This document shows, piece after piece, positions 35,749-43,591 of a stretch of DNA of 64,000 nt. Within the stretch, counting starts at the first letter, position 1. Each line of letters begins with the position of its first letter. This DNA comes from Sulfurivermis fontis. GTDB lineage: Bacteria; Pseudomonadota; Gammaproteobacteria; Thiohalomonadales; Thiohalomonadaceae. Under the pieces are notes generated by a model that ran no database searches, was not told where the DNA came from, and was given only the letters and a program-made list of their open reading frames with translations. Where the stretch lies: the NCBI RefSeq assembly GCF_004001245.1, contig NZ_AP018724.1:3030501-3094500 (forward strand), read 5' to 3'. Position numbers and translations under genes: made by a program.

Positions 35749-36339
35749 ATGAGTTCGACCAAGCTGAAGCGCGAAGACCTGTATTCCCTGGAAAAGTACG
35801 CCGAGATCCGCCCCGAATTCCGCCAGCGCGTGATGGCGCACAAGAAGAACCGCCGCGTCCAGGTCGGACCCAACGCCACCTTCCACTTCGAGGATCGCCT
35901 CACCATGCACTATCAGGTGCAGGAGATGCTGCGCGCCGAGCGCATCTACGAGGCCGCCGGCATTCAGGAGGAACTGGATGCCTACAACCCGCTGATCCCC
36001 GACGGCAGCAACTGGAAGGCCACCTTCATGATGGAGTACGAAGATGCGGATGAACGGGCGCGCGAGCTGGCCCGACTCATCGGCATCGAGGACAAGGTGT
36101 GGATGCAGGTGGGCGACCATGACAAGGTCTACGCCATCGCCGACGAGGACCTGGAGCGCGAGAACGCCGAGAAGACCTCGTCGGTGCATTTCCTGCGCTT
36201 CGAACTTACCCCCGCCATGGCGGCCGATGCCAAAGGGGGCGCCGCCATCGCCCTCGGCATCGACCATCCCAACTACAACCACGCCACCGCGCCACTGCCC
36301 GACAACGTACGCGCCTCGCTGGTGGAAGACCTCGCCTGA
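35749..36339 (+). CDS. DUF3501 family protein
   Basis: 196 residues. It opens KLKREDLYSLEKYAEIRPEF and contains FEDRLTMHYQVQEMLRAERI and DGSNWKATFMMEYEDADERA, the DUF3501 signature. No signal peptide or membrane helix. It follows the Fe-S oxidoreductase by 21 bp and forms the conserved trio with rubrerythrin. Function unknown; a role in peroxide defence or diiron-protein upkeep is suggested only by neighbours. Confidence 0.9.
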   Translation: MSSTKLKREDLYSLEKYAEIRPEFRQRVMAHKKNRRVQVGPNATFHFEDRLTMHYQVQEMLRAERIYEAAGIQEELDAYNPLIPDGSNWKATFMMEYEDADERARELARLIGIEDKVWMQVGDHDKVYAIADEDLERENAEKTSSVHFLRFELTPAMAADAKGGAAIALGIDHPNYNHATAPLPDNVRASLVEDLA

Positions 36340-36345
36340 CCGCAC

Positions 36346-36383
36346 TGTTGCGCCTGCGCAACATCTCTGCGTCATATGACGCA
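36346..36383. promoter_or_regulatory. two adjacent perfect palindromes
   Basis: TGTTGCGC-CT-GCGCAACA (36346-36363) and TGCGTCATATGACGCA (36368-36383), directly after the DUF3501 stop and upstream of the FNR site. The first may be a terminator-like stem without a T run; the second looks like a dimer-binding operator. Confidence 0.5.
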
Positions 36384-36419
36384 ACCCATTGTATTGACTA
36401 ATAATTTTTATCTGGCACA

Positions 36420-36433
36420 TTGATAACCATCAA
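36420..36433 (+). promoter_or_regulatory. perfect FNR/Anr-type site
   Basis: TTGAT-AACC-ATCAA matches the consensus at all ten fixed positions, inside the longer palindrome CATTGATAACCATCAATG. A -10-like TAGACT at 36456 would place the site near -41, the activating position. It lies 56 bp upstream of the first gene of the NosL/ABC cluster. Confidence 0.75.
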
Positions 36434-36488
36434 TGCCTCCGTCGTCCGCGCCTCTTAGACTCCCTTCACTTCCAAAGCGCCGCCACCC

Positions 36489-36815
36489 ATGCCTGGCCCA
36501 TACGCTACTGTCAAAACGAGCTGCCCGGCCCGCGCCGGCACCGTCCCGCTGCTGCTGCTCGGCGCGGGCCTGCTGCTGTTTGCCGTCACCCTGCTGGATG
36601 CCGCCTGGCGCGGCAATGACAACGGCCTGGCCAGCTCGCTGGCCCTGGTGGCCGAGCTGGGCCTCACCGACCTCGCCCTGTTCACCGAGGCGCGCTACAC
36701 CCGCCACCTGAGCCAGGCCGATCGCCATACCGCATTCCAGGATCACCCGCTGGCCCTGGACCACTTCCCCAGCGGCTCGCTGGTGCCGCCGCCACAACGA
36801 CTGCAACAACCATGA
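36489..36815 (+). CDS. small membrane protein at the head of the ABC/NosL cluster
   Basis: 108 residues. One clear membrane helix (about residues 18-40, TVPLLLLGAGLLLFAVTLLD), then a cytoplasmic or periplasmic helical tail with two His residues in DHPLALDHFP. The stop overlaps the permease start by 4 bp (ATGA). No strong ribosome-binding site is visible before 36489, so the start is uncertain. No family recognised. Confidence 0.6.
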   Translation: MPGPYATVKTSCPARAGTVPLLLLGAGLLLFAVTLLDAAWRGNDNGLASSLALVAELGLTDLALFTEARYTRHLSQADRHTAFQDHPLALDHFPSGSLVPPPQRLQQP

Positions 36816-37945
36816 GCCACTTCGTCCGCCGCCAGCGTTACCTCATCGACTTCACCGTCGCCTCCCTCGGCCGGCGCAAGGGCAAGAACCTCGGCCTGCT
36901 CGGGGTCTACACCCTGATCGTGTTCCTGCTCGCCTCGGTGATGCTGTTCAGCCAGTCGTTGCGCCGCGAGGCCGGCCTGTTGCTGGAGAACGCCCCCGAG
37001 GTGGTGGTGCAGCGCATGGTGGCCGGAAGGCACGACCTCATCCCGGCCGACTATCTGGAGCGCATCGGCAAGGTGCGCGGCGTGGTCGCCAAATACGGCC
37101 GTCTGTGGGGCTACTTCTACGACCCGGCGGTGCAGGCCAACTACACGCTGCTGGTGCCACGTGATCGCGACATCAACAACGGCGAGATGATCGTCGGCCA
37201 CGGCATCGCGCGCACCCGCGGCCTGGGCGCGGGCGACTTCATTTCCTTCCGTGCCGCCAGCGGCACCACCTTTTCCTTCCGCGTCGCCGAGGTGCTGGCA
37301 GCGGATGCCGAACTGGTGAGCGCCGACCTGCTGCTGGTGAATGCGGCCGACTTCCGCGCCTTCTTCGGCATCGCCGCCGGGATGTACACCGACCTGGCGC
37401 TGGAGGTGCGCAATCCCAAAGAGGTGCGCAAGGTGGCGGAGAAGCTCACCGTGCTGCTGCCCGACACGCGGCCGATCCTGCGCGAGGAGATCCTGCGCAC
37501 CTACGACGCGCTGTTCCAGTGGCGCCAGGGCATCGTCTTCGTGCTGCTCGCCGGCAGCCTGCTCGCCTTCGTCATCTTTGCCTGGGACAAGGCCTCCGGC
37601 CTGTCGGCGGAAGAGCGGCGCGAGATCGGCATCTTGAAGGCCATCGGCTGGGAAACCGCCGACGTGATTCGCATGAAGTTCTGGGAGGGCGCGCTGGTGT
37701 CGCTCGGCGCCTTCCTGCTCGGCTATCTCGCCGCCTATGGGCATGTGTTTCTTTTCGATGCGGCGCTGTTCGCGCCGGTGCTGAAGGGCTGGGCCGTGCT
37801 CTATCCGCAGTTCCGCCCGCAGCCCTTCGTCGACGGCCTGCAGGTGGCGACGCTGTTCTTCTTCACCGTCTTCCCCTACACCGTGGCCACCGTGGTGCCC
37901 ATCTGGCGCGCCGCCACCACCGACCCCGATGCGGTGATGCGATGA
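36812..37945 (+). CDS. ABC transporter permease, FtsX/MacB-type
   Basis: 377 residues. An N-terminal helix (about 28-48), a large periplasmic domain (about 50-245), and three C-terminal helices with RREIGILKAIGWETADVIRM, the FtsX-family coupling-helix motif. It pairs with the ATPase that overlaps its end by 4 bp. Such LolCE/MacB-like transporters perform mechanotransmission or extraction of periplasmic/lipid-linked substrates. The NosL-rich neighbourhood points to copper or c-type/thiol protein maturation (inference). Confidence 0.85.
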   Translation: MSHFVRRQRYLIDFTVASLGRRKGKNLGLLGVYTLIVFLLASVMLFSQSLRREAGLLLENAPEVVVQRMVAGRHDLIPADYLERIGKVRGVVAKYGRLWGYFYDPAVQANYTLLVPRDRDINNGEMIVGHGIARTRGLGAGDFISFRAASGTTFSFRVAEVLAADAELVSADLLLVNAADFRAFFGIAAGMYTDLALEVRNPKEVRKVAEKLTVLLPDTRPILREEILRTYDALFQWRQGIVFVLLAGSLLAFVIFAWDKASGLSAEERREIGILKAIGWETADVIRMKFWEGALVSLGAFLLGYLAAYGHVFLFDAALFAPVLKGWAVLYPQFRPQPFVDGLQVATLFFFTVFPYTVATVVPIWRAATTDPDAVMR

Positions 37946-38616
37946 TCCGCCTCAACGACATCAGCAAGGCCTTCAATCAGGGCCGGCCCAACGAGTTCTG
38001 GGCGGTGCGCAACGTCAGCCTCGACATCGAGGACAACCGCATCACCGTGCTGCGCGGTCCGAGCGGCTCGGGCAAGACCACCCTGCTGTCGATGATCGGC
38101 TGCCTGTCGCGGCCGACCAGCGGGCGCATCCTGCTTGGCGAGCGCAACCTGTCCGGCCTGCCGGAGCGTTTCCTGACGCAAATACGCCGCGAGACCTTCG
38201 GCTTCATCTTCCAGCGCTTCAACCTGATTCAGGGACTGACCGTGCTGGACAACGTCATGCTGCCGGCCTATCCGCTGGCGCCGGATCACGGCGAGCTGGT
38301 GCAGCGTGCGACGACGCTGCTGGATCAGTTCGGCATGGCCGGCAAACGTGATGCCAAGGTGGAGTGGCTGTCCGGCGGCGAAGCGCAGCGCACCGCCATC
38401 TGCCGCGCCCTACTCAACGATCCGCAGGTAATCATTGCCGACGAGCCCACCGCCAACCTCGACACGCGCCTGTCGCAGGAATTCATGCACATCATCGCCG
38501 AGCTGAAGGCGGCGGGGCGCACCCTCATCCTCACCAGCCACGACCCAGTGGTCTCCGACGCCGGCTGCGTCGACCGCGTCATCACCCTGCGCGACGGTCA
38601 GGTGCAGGACCACTGA
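37942..38616 (+). CDS. ABC transporter ATP-binding protein (LolD-like)
   Basis: 224 residues. Walker A GPSGSGKTTLLSMIG, Q-loop region FGFIFQRFNLIQGLTVLDNV, signature LSGGEAQRTAICRAL, Walker B VIIADEPTANLD, and switch His in LTSHDP. The ATGA overlap with the permease indicates translational coupling. Belongs to the LolD/MacB ATPase subfamily. Confidence 0.92.
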   Translation: MIRLNDISKAFNQGRPNEFWAVRNVSLDIEDNRITVLRGPSGSGKTTLLSMIGCLSRPTSGRILLGERNLSGLPERFLTQIRRETFGFIFQRFNLIQGLTVLDNVMLPAYPLAPDHGELVQRATTLLDQFGMAGKRDAKVEWLSGGEAQRTAICRALLNDPQVIIADEPTANLDTRLSQEFMHIIAELKAAGRTLILTSHDPVVSDAGCVDRVITLRDGQVQDH

Positions 38617-38617
38617 C

Positions 38618-39625
38618 ATGCTGCTCAGCCCCGCCATCCTCGCGCTCATCGGCGTCTCCGCGGTGGTGACGGCGCTGCTGCTGCTGGCGGCCGTGTTCGC
38701 GGTACGTGTGCTGCGCCATTGGGATATCCGCAGCGGCAGCGAGCTGCAACTGCGCCTGGAGCGCAGCACCTATCTCATCTCCACCCTGGTCACCTTCGCC
38801 ATCGCCGCCGAGGTGGTGGCGCTGCTGCTGTTCGTCTACAACGCCGAGAGCATGCACACCCAGTTCATCGGTGCCATGTGCGCCACCGGCGTGCTCAACG
38901 TCAACGCCTGGGGCTGGCCGGCCCTGCTGCTGAAGATCGCCGTGTTCTTCGCCGGCAGCGTGTGGCTGCTGCTCAACCGGCTGGACAATCAGGGCTACGA
39001 CTATCCGCTGATCCGCCTCAAGTACGCCCTGCTGCTCATCCTGCTGCCGCTGGTGGCGACGGCGGCCTTCGTGCAGCTGCAGTATTTCCTCAACCTCAAC
39101 CCGGACGTGATCACCTCCTGCTGCGGCAGCCTGTTCTCACCCGATGCCCAGGGCGTGGCGGCCGAGGTCTCCGCTGTGGCACCGCGCGATGCCATGCTGG
39201 CGCTGTACGGCAGCGGTGCCCTGGTGCTCGCCAGTGGCGCCGTTTACCTGTGGCGCCGCCGCTTTGCCACATGGTTCGCCGCCAGCGCCGCCATCGCCTT
39301 TCCCGTGGCGCTGGTGGCCATCGTCTCCTGCATCGCGCTGTACGTGTACGAACATCCGCACCACCACTGCCCGTTCTGCATTCTGAAAAGCGGCCACGAC
39401 TACATCGGCTACTGGCTGTACATCCCGCTGTTCATGGCCACCGCACTGGCCCTCGGCGTCGGTGCGCTGGCGCCGTGGCGCGACATCGCAAGCCTGCGTG
39501 CCGCCGTCGCCGCCGATGCGCGCCGCTACGCCGCGATCGCCCTGGCCGGCTTCGTGCTGTTCTACGCCGTCGCCACTTTGGCGATCGTGCGTTCCAACCT
39601 GACCATGGCGGGGACGTGGTGGTGA
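38618..39625 (+). CDS. multi-pass membrane protein with Cys/His motifs
   Basis: 335 residues, about eight hydrophobic segments. Potential metal ligands are ATYLIS-flanking ESMHTQFIGAMCATGVLN, a CCGSL loop near residue 168, and a HPHHHCPFCILKSGH segment near residue 250, which joins three His to a CxxC pair. It starts 1 bp after the ATPase stop. I do not recognise a named family; a copper- or thiol-related membrane function fits the neighbours. The IS dimer begins 26 bp after its stop. Confidence 0.7.
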   Translation: MLLSPAILALIGVSAVVTALLLLAAVFAVRVLRHWDIRSGSELQLRLERSTYLISTLVTFAIAAEVVALLLFVYNAESMHTQFIGAMCATGVLNVNAWGWPALLLKIAVFFAGSVWLLLNRLDNQGYDYPLIRLKYALLLILLPLVATAAFVQLQYFLNLNPDVITSCCGSLFSPDAQGVAAEVSAVAPRDAMLALYGSGALVLASGAVYLWRRRFATWFAASAAIAFPVALVAIVSCIALYVYEHPHHHCPFCILKSGHDYIGYWLYIPLFMATALALGVGALAPWRDIASLRAAVAADARRYAAIALAGFVLFYAVATLAIVRSNLTMAGTWW

Positions 39626-39642
39626 TGCAGATGCGCACACTT

Positions 39643-39650
39643 CGTTTTTT
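39643..39650. repeat. target-site duplication of the IS dimer, left copy
   Basis: CGTTTTTT directly before the first IS; identical to 42274-42281 after the second. No such match exists around either single copy. Confidence 0.92.
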
Positions 39651-40959
39651 GGGTCATCACCTGATCGAGTGGGTTGAATCACCGATTTCTCATCTGAGCG
39701 GGGTATAGGTCAAGGCCGCCGAGATGGAAGTAGATGGCAGTACGGAAACGCTCCCGATTGCGGAACCCCCGCGCCCGGTTCTTCATGTGCTGGATGCGGC
39801 TGTTGATGCTTTCGGCATGGCCATTGTGTACCTTCAACACCACGGCATTGATGATGCCCCACAGGTGCTTCTTGATCGTTGCGGCGGTTTTCTTCACCGG
39901 CTCCAGTCGGCTGCGTACAGCCCAAGACAGCCAGCGCGTCCAGCCCTTGGCCGCCCAGGTGCGGCTGTCGTAGTGCCACAGGCCCATGGCGAATTCCTTG
40001 ATGGCCCAGGCCCGCGCCGTTTTCAGGCTGCCATCGCGCAGTGCACGAAAGCGGTTCTGCTGCGCACGCGTCATGTTGGCCGGGTTGGTGAGCCAGTCAT
40101 ATTTGCTGCCCTTGAGGCAGTCCTCGCCCACGGCCAACAGGGAGCGATGCTCCTGTCGCCGTACCTTGTCCACCGCATCATTCAGGTACTTGGCGACATG
40201 AAACTTGTCGAAGGCGATTTTCTCCCGCGCCTGTGGGATGTGCGCCTCCGTGGCGCTGATATAGGCCGGCCACATGTCCATCGCCACCGCCTTGATGTTG
40301 GCCTTCTGCTCATCACTCAGCCCGGCATAGTAGGCCGACAGGCTCTCCGTCTTGCGGTCGTCCGCCACGTGCAGCACGACGCCACGTTCCTGGTCAGTCA
40401 CCACGGTCACGTACTCGTGGCGCCGGGCGAAGGCGGTCTCGTCCACGCTCAAGTATTCCGGCGCTTGGCTCTCACGGCGGGACAGCCCGCGCTTCACCGC
40501 GCGCTGCATCACTCTGTCGATGGCGCCCCAACTCAGCTTCAATTGTCGCGCCACCGCCTGCGTGCTCGCCTCCTTCAGCCAGTCAATGAGCAGCGCCTCG
40601 AACAGCGCCGTGAAACCCGAACCCGGTTCTGCCCACGGGACCGCCACCGTGACCACCCCGTGCTCTGCACATTGCACCCGCGGCACGTCCGCTTCCAGCA
40701 CCGTCTTGTACTGGCAGGTGTCCAGATGGCGCCATTGCCGACGCCTGCTGTCGTAGCCGGGGCTGGGGCGTCCACAGTGCGGACAGCTCCACGTCACTCC
40801 CGGCTCCGGGACCACGTGAATCCGAACCTCCTCGGCATCACGCAGCAACTGCACATCGGCCACCTTCCACGGCGACCGTAAGCCAAGAATCTGGGCGTAT
40901 AGGTCTATGTCTCTCATGACTCAACAGGGTAAGCTACCCACTCGATACGGGGAAGAGCC
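39651..40959 (-). mobile_element. ISL3-family insertion sequence, copy 2 (first unit of a head-to-tail dimer)
   Basis: 1309 bp with ends GGGTCATCACCTGATCGAG and (inward from the other end) GGCTCTTCCCCGTATCGAG. Same element as copy 1. It carries one private base seen by eye: G at 40477, where copies 1 and 3 have T on the same strand sense. Its right neighbour begins after a 5-bp spacer. Confidence 0.95.
39679..40917 (-). CDS. ISL3-family transposase (copy 2)
   Basis: 412 residues, identical in protein sequence to copy 3 and differing from copy 1 at residue 380 (Asn here). Zinc finger CPHCGRPSPGY, catalytic LSVDETAF, VAMDMWPAY and HAESINS are all intact. Its upstream region runs across the IS-IS junction into copy 3, which could alter its promoter. 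Confidence 0.95.
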   Translation of the reverse strand: MRDIDLYAQILGLRSPWKVADVQLLRDAEEVRIHVVPEPGVTWSCPHCGRPSPGYDSRRRQWRHLDTCQYKTVLEADVPRVQCAEHGVVTVAVPWAEPGSGFTALFEALLIDWLKEASTQAVARQLKLSWGAIDRVMQRAVKRGLSRRESQAPEYLSVDETAFARRHEYVTVVTDQERGVVLHVADDRKTESLSAYYAGLSDEQKANIKAVAMDMWPAYISATEAHIPQAREKIAFDKFHVAKYLNDAVDKVRRQEHRSLLAVGEDCLKGSKYDWLTNPANMTRAQQNRFRALRDGSLKTARAWAIKEFAMGLWHYDSRTWAAKGWTRWLSWAVRSRLEPVKKTAATIKKHLWGIINAVVLKVHNGHAESINSRIQHMKNRARGFRNRERFRTAIYFHLGGLDLYPAQMRNR

Positions 40960-40964
40960 ACGCA
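40960..40964. other. 5-bp junction between the two IS copies
   Basis: ACGCA separates the GAAGAGCC end of copy 2 from the GGGTCATC end of copy 3. It is not a target duplication of either copy. Confidence 0.9.
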
Positions 40965-42273
40965 GGGTCATCACCTAATCGAGTGGGTTGAATCACCGAT
41001 TTCTCATCTGAGCGGGGTATAGGTCAAGGCCGCCGAGATGGAAGTAGATGGCAGTACGGAAACGCTCCCGATTGCGGAACCCCCGCGCCCGGTTCTTCAT
41101 GTGCTGGATGCGGCTGTTGATGCTTTCGGCATGGCCATTGTGTACCTTCAACACCACGGCATTGATGATGCCCCACAGGTGCTTCTTGATCGTTGCGGCG
41201 GTTTTCTTCACCGGCTCCAGTCGGCTGCGTACAGCCCAAGACAGCCAGCGCGTCCAGCCCTTGGCCGCCCAGGTGCGGCTGTCGTAGTGCCACAGGCCCA
41301 TGGCGAATTCCTTGATGGCCCAGGCCCGCGCCGTTTTCAGGCTGCCATCGCGCAGTGCACGAAAGCGGTTCTGCTGCGCACGCGTCATGTTGGCCGGGTT
41401 GGTGAGCCAGTCATATTTGCTGCCCTTGAGGCAGTCCTCGCCCACGGCCAACAGGGAGCGATGCTCCTGTCGCCGTACCTTGTCCACCGCATCATTCAGG
41501 TACTTGGCGACATGAAACTTGTCGAAGGCGATTTTCTCCCGCGCCTGTGGGATGTGCGCCTCCGTGGCGCTGATATAGGCCGGCCACATGTCCATCGCCA
41601 CCGCCTTGATGTTGGCCTTCTGCTCATCACTCAGCCCGGCATAGTAGGCCGACAGGCTCTCCGTCTTGCGGTCGTCCGCCACGTGCAGCACGACGCCACG
41701 TTCCTGGTCAGTCACCACGGTCACGTACTCGTGGCGCCGGGCGAAGGCGGTCTCGTCCACGCTCAAGTATTCCGGCGCTTGGCTCTCACGTCGGGACAGC
41801 CCGCGCTTCACCGCGCGCTGCATCACTCTGTCGATGGCGCCCCAACTCAGCTTCAATTGTCGCGCCACCGCCTGCGTGCTCGCCTCCTTCAGCCAGTCAA
41901 TGAGCAGCGCCTCGAACAGCGCCGTGAAACCCGAACCCGGTTCTGCCCACGGGACCGCCACCGTGACCACCCCGTGCTCTGCACATTGCACCCGCGGCAC
42001 GTCCGCTTCCAGCACCGTCTTGTACTGGCAGGTGTCCAGATGGCGCCATTGCCGACGCCTGCTGTCGTAGCCGGGGCTGGGGCGTCCACAGTGCGGACAG
42101 CTCCACGTCACTCCCGGCTCCGGGACCACGTGAATCCGAACCTCCTCGGCATCACGCAGCAACTGCACATCGGCCACCTTCCACGGCGACCGTAAGCCAA
42201 GAATCTGGGCGTATAGGTCTATGTCTCTCATGACTCAACAGGGTAAGCTACCCACTCGATACGGGGAAGAGCC
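40965..42273 (-). mobile_element. ISL3-family insertion sequence, copy 3 (second unit of the dimer)
   Basis: 1309 bp, same orientation as copy 2. One private base seen by eye: A at 40977, where copies 1 and 2 have G, inside the terminal repeat. Followed directly by the duplication CGTTTTTT. Confidence 0.95.
40993..42231 (-). CDS. ISL3-family transposase (copy 3)
   Basis: 412 residues, intact, identical to copy 2 at the protein level. It carries the same N-terminal Cys motif and the same DDE residues. The sequence upstream of its start is the ordinary IS end followed by host DNA, unlike copy 2. Confidence 0.95.
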   Translation of the reverse strand: MRDIDLYAQILGLRSPWKVADVQLLRDAEEVRIHVVPEPGVTWSCPHCGRPSPGYDSRRRQWRHLDTCQYKTVLEADVPRVQCAEHGVVTVAVPWAEPGSGFTALFEALLIDWLKEASTQAVARQLKLSWGAIDRVMQRAVKRGLSRRESQAPEYLSVDETAFARRHEYVTVVTDQERGVVLHVADDRKTESLSAYYAGLSDEQKANIKAVAMDMWPAYISATEAHIPQAREKIAFDKFHVAKYLNDAVDKVRRQEHRSLLAVGEDCLKGSKYDWLTNPANMTRAQQNRFRALRDGSLKTARAWAIKEFAMGLWHYDSRTWAAKGWTRWLSWAVRSRLEPVKKTAATIKKHLWGIINAVVLKVHNGHAESINSRIQHMKNRARGFRNRERFRTAIYFHLGGLDLYPAQMRNR

Positions 42274-42281
42274 CGTTTTTT
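42274..42281. repeat. target-site duplication of the IS dimer, right copy
   Basis: CGTTTTTT directly after the GAAGAGCC end of copy 3; identical to 39643-39650. Confidence 0.92.
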
Positions 42282-42318
42282 CTCCTCCCCCACGACAGTG
42301 GGGGAGGCCGGGAGGGGG
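42281..42318. repeat. G/C-run palindromic repeat next to the IS dimer
   Basis: CTCCTCCCCCACGACAGTGG plus GGGAGGCCGGGAGGGGG; nearly identical to 44266-44302. Confidence 0.65.
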
Positions 42319-42377
42319 CTTGCATCGGCACCGCAGATGGCCCCTGGAGATGCACACTGCACAAAGCGAGTTACGTC

Positions 42378-42875
42378 ATGACCAGGGCCGCACTGATCCT
42401 TGTTCTCTCTCTGCTCCTCGCCGCTTGCAGCAGCGACACGCCGCAACTCGCCAACGGCTCATCCGCACCAGGCTTCACCGTGCCGCGCCTGGAAGGCGGC
42501 ACCGCCACCTTCCCCGACGACTTCCGCGGCAAGGTGGTGGCGATCCGCTTCTGGGCCGACTGGTGCCCGTTCTGCAAGGACGAAATGATGGCCCTGGAGC
42601 CGGTGTATCAGCGCCTGCATGGTGAAGGCCTGCACATCCTGGCGGTGAACGTGCGGCAGGATGCCGACACCGCCGGTAACTTCGTGCGCAAACTCGGCAT
42701 CAGCTACGAAACCCTGCTCGACGTGTCCGGCGAGGTGGCACGCAGCTATGGCGTGCAGGGACTGCCGACGACCTTCTTCATTGACCGCAGCGGCAAACTG
42801 CATGCGCGCATCCTCGGCGAATCCACACCCGAGGTCACCGAGCGCATCGTGCGCGAGATGCTGGCCAAGCAATGA
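42378..42875 (+). CDS. TlpA/ResA-type thioredoxin-like lipoprotein
   Basis: 165 residues. A lipoprotein signal with lipobox LLAACSS (Cys17) anchors it to the membrane. The thioredoxin fold has FWADWCPFCKDEMMAL (CxxC active site, about residues 64-67) and the cis-proline region VQGLPTTFFIDRSG. It would reduce disulfides or metal sites in periplasmic proteins. The stop overlaps the next gene by 4 bp. It was probably once joined to the ABC genes now separated by the IS dimer. Confidence 0.88.
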   Translation: MTRAALILVLSLLLAACSSDTPQLANGSSAPGFTVPRLEGGTATFPDDFRGKVVAIRFWADWCPFCKDEMMALEPVYQRLHGEGLHILAVNVRQDADTAGNFVRKLGISYETLLDVSGEVARSYGVQGLPTTFFIDRSGKLHARILGESTPEVTERIVREMLAKQ

Positions 42876-43552
42876 ACGGCGAATTCACCTATGCCCTGGC
42901 CTTCATGACCGGCCTGCTCGGCGCCGGCCACTGCCTCGGCATGTGCAGCGGCCTCGCCGGCGGCCTCGCCGTGCATCAGAGTCACTGGCGCAAGCCGCTG
43001 CCGCTGCTTGGTTATCACGGCAGCCGCATCGCCGTGTACGTCGTGCTCGGCGCGCTGGGTGCGGCACTGGGCAGAACGCTGGTACAGACCGGCGCACTGG
43101 GCAAGTTTCAGGGCCAGCTCATCATCCTTGCCGGCGCCGTCATCATCGTCCTCGGGCTCGGCATCGCCGGGTTGCTGCCGAAACTCGCACCGCGCCGCTG
43201 CCCGCCAGGGACACCCTCGCAGCCGCCGCACCGCATGGCGCGGTGGCATAAACAACTGGCGCCGATTATTGCCGGTGTCGTCAATGGACTGGTGCCGTGC
43301 AGCCTGGTGTTTTCCGTGGCGCTACGCGCCACCGCCACCGCCGATCCAATGCAGGCCGGACTGCTGATGCTGTGCTTCGGCCTCGGCACCTTGCCGGCGA
43401 TGGGTGCCGTAACGGCACTGAGCGGTCACATCGGCTGCCGCGCCCACGGCATCGCCCAGCGCCTCGCCGGTGTCGCTGTCATCGCGCTCGGCGCCTGGAC
43501 CGTATACGAAGGCGTGATCTTCTACCAGGTGATGAGCGGCCTGGCGAACTGA
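42872..43552 (+). CDS. SafE/UreH-like membrane transporter
   Basis: 226 residues with about six helices. The N-terminal metal-type motif GLLGAGHCLGMCSGLAGG matches the GHCxGMCG signature of the UreH-2/SafE family, seen in copper-loading proteins for cytochrome oxidase (CcoS/CcoI neighbourhoods) and other metal transporters. A second half repeats the helix pattern (PIIAGVVNGLVPCSLVF). ATGA overlap with the TlpA-like gene. Copper or nickel handling is likely but not proven. Confidence 0.8.
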   Translation: MNGEFTYALAFMTGLLGAGHCLGMCSGLAGGLAVHQSHWRKPLPLLGYHGSRIAVYVVLGALGAALGRTLVQTGALGKFQGQLIILAGAVIIVLGLGIAGLLPKLAPRRCPPGTPSQPPHRMARWHKQLAPIIAGVVNGLVPCSLVFSVALRATATADPMQAGLLMLCFGLGTLPAMGAVTALSGHIGCRAHGIAQRLAGVAVIALGAWTVYEGVIFYQVMSGLAN

Positions 43553-43591
43553 CTTAGTTGGACCAACGTAGCAACACTCAAGGAGAGCAAC

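Noticed and set aside
39724-40881. A 385-codon open frame antisense to the transposase, present in all three IS copies.
   Set aside because: It mirrors the transposase codons in GC-rich DNA and has low-complexity Arg/His/Leu composition; no protein family features.
39651-42273. The IS pair as an assembly duplication.
   Set aside because: Each copy has at least one private base difference and the pair has a proper 8-bp target duplication; not fully excluded without long reads.
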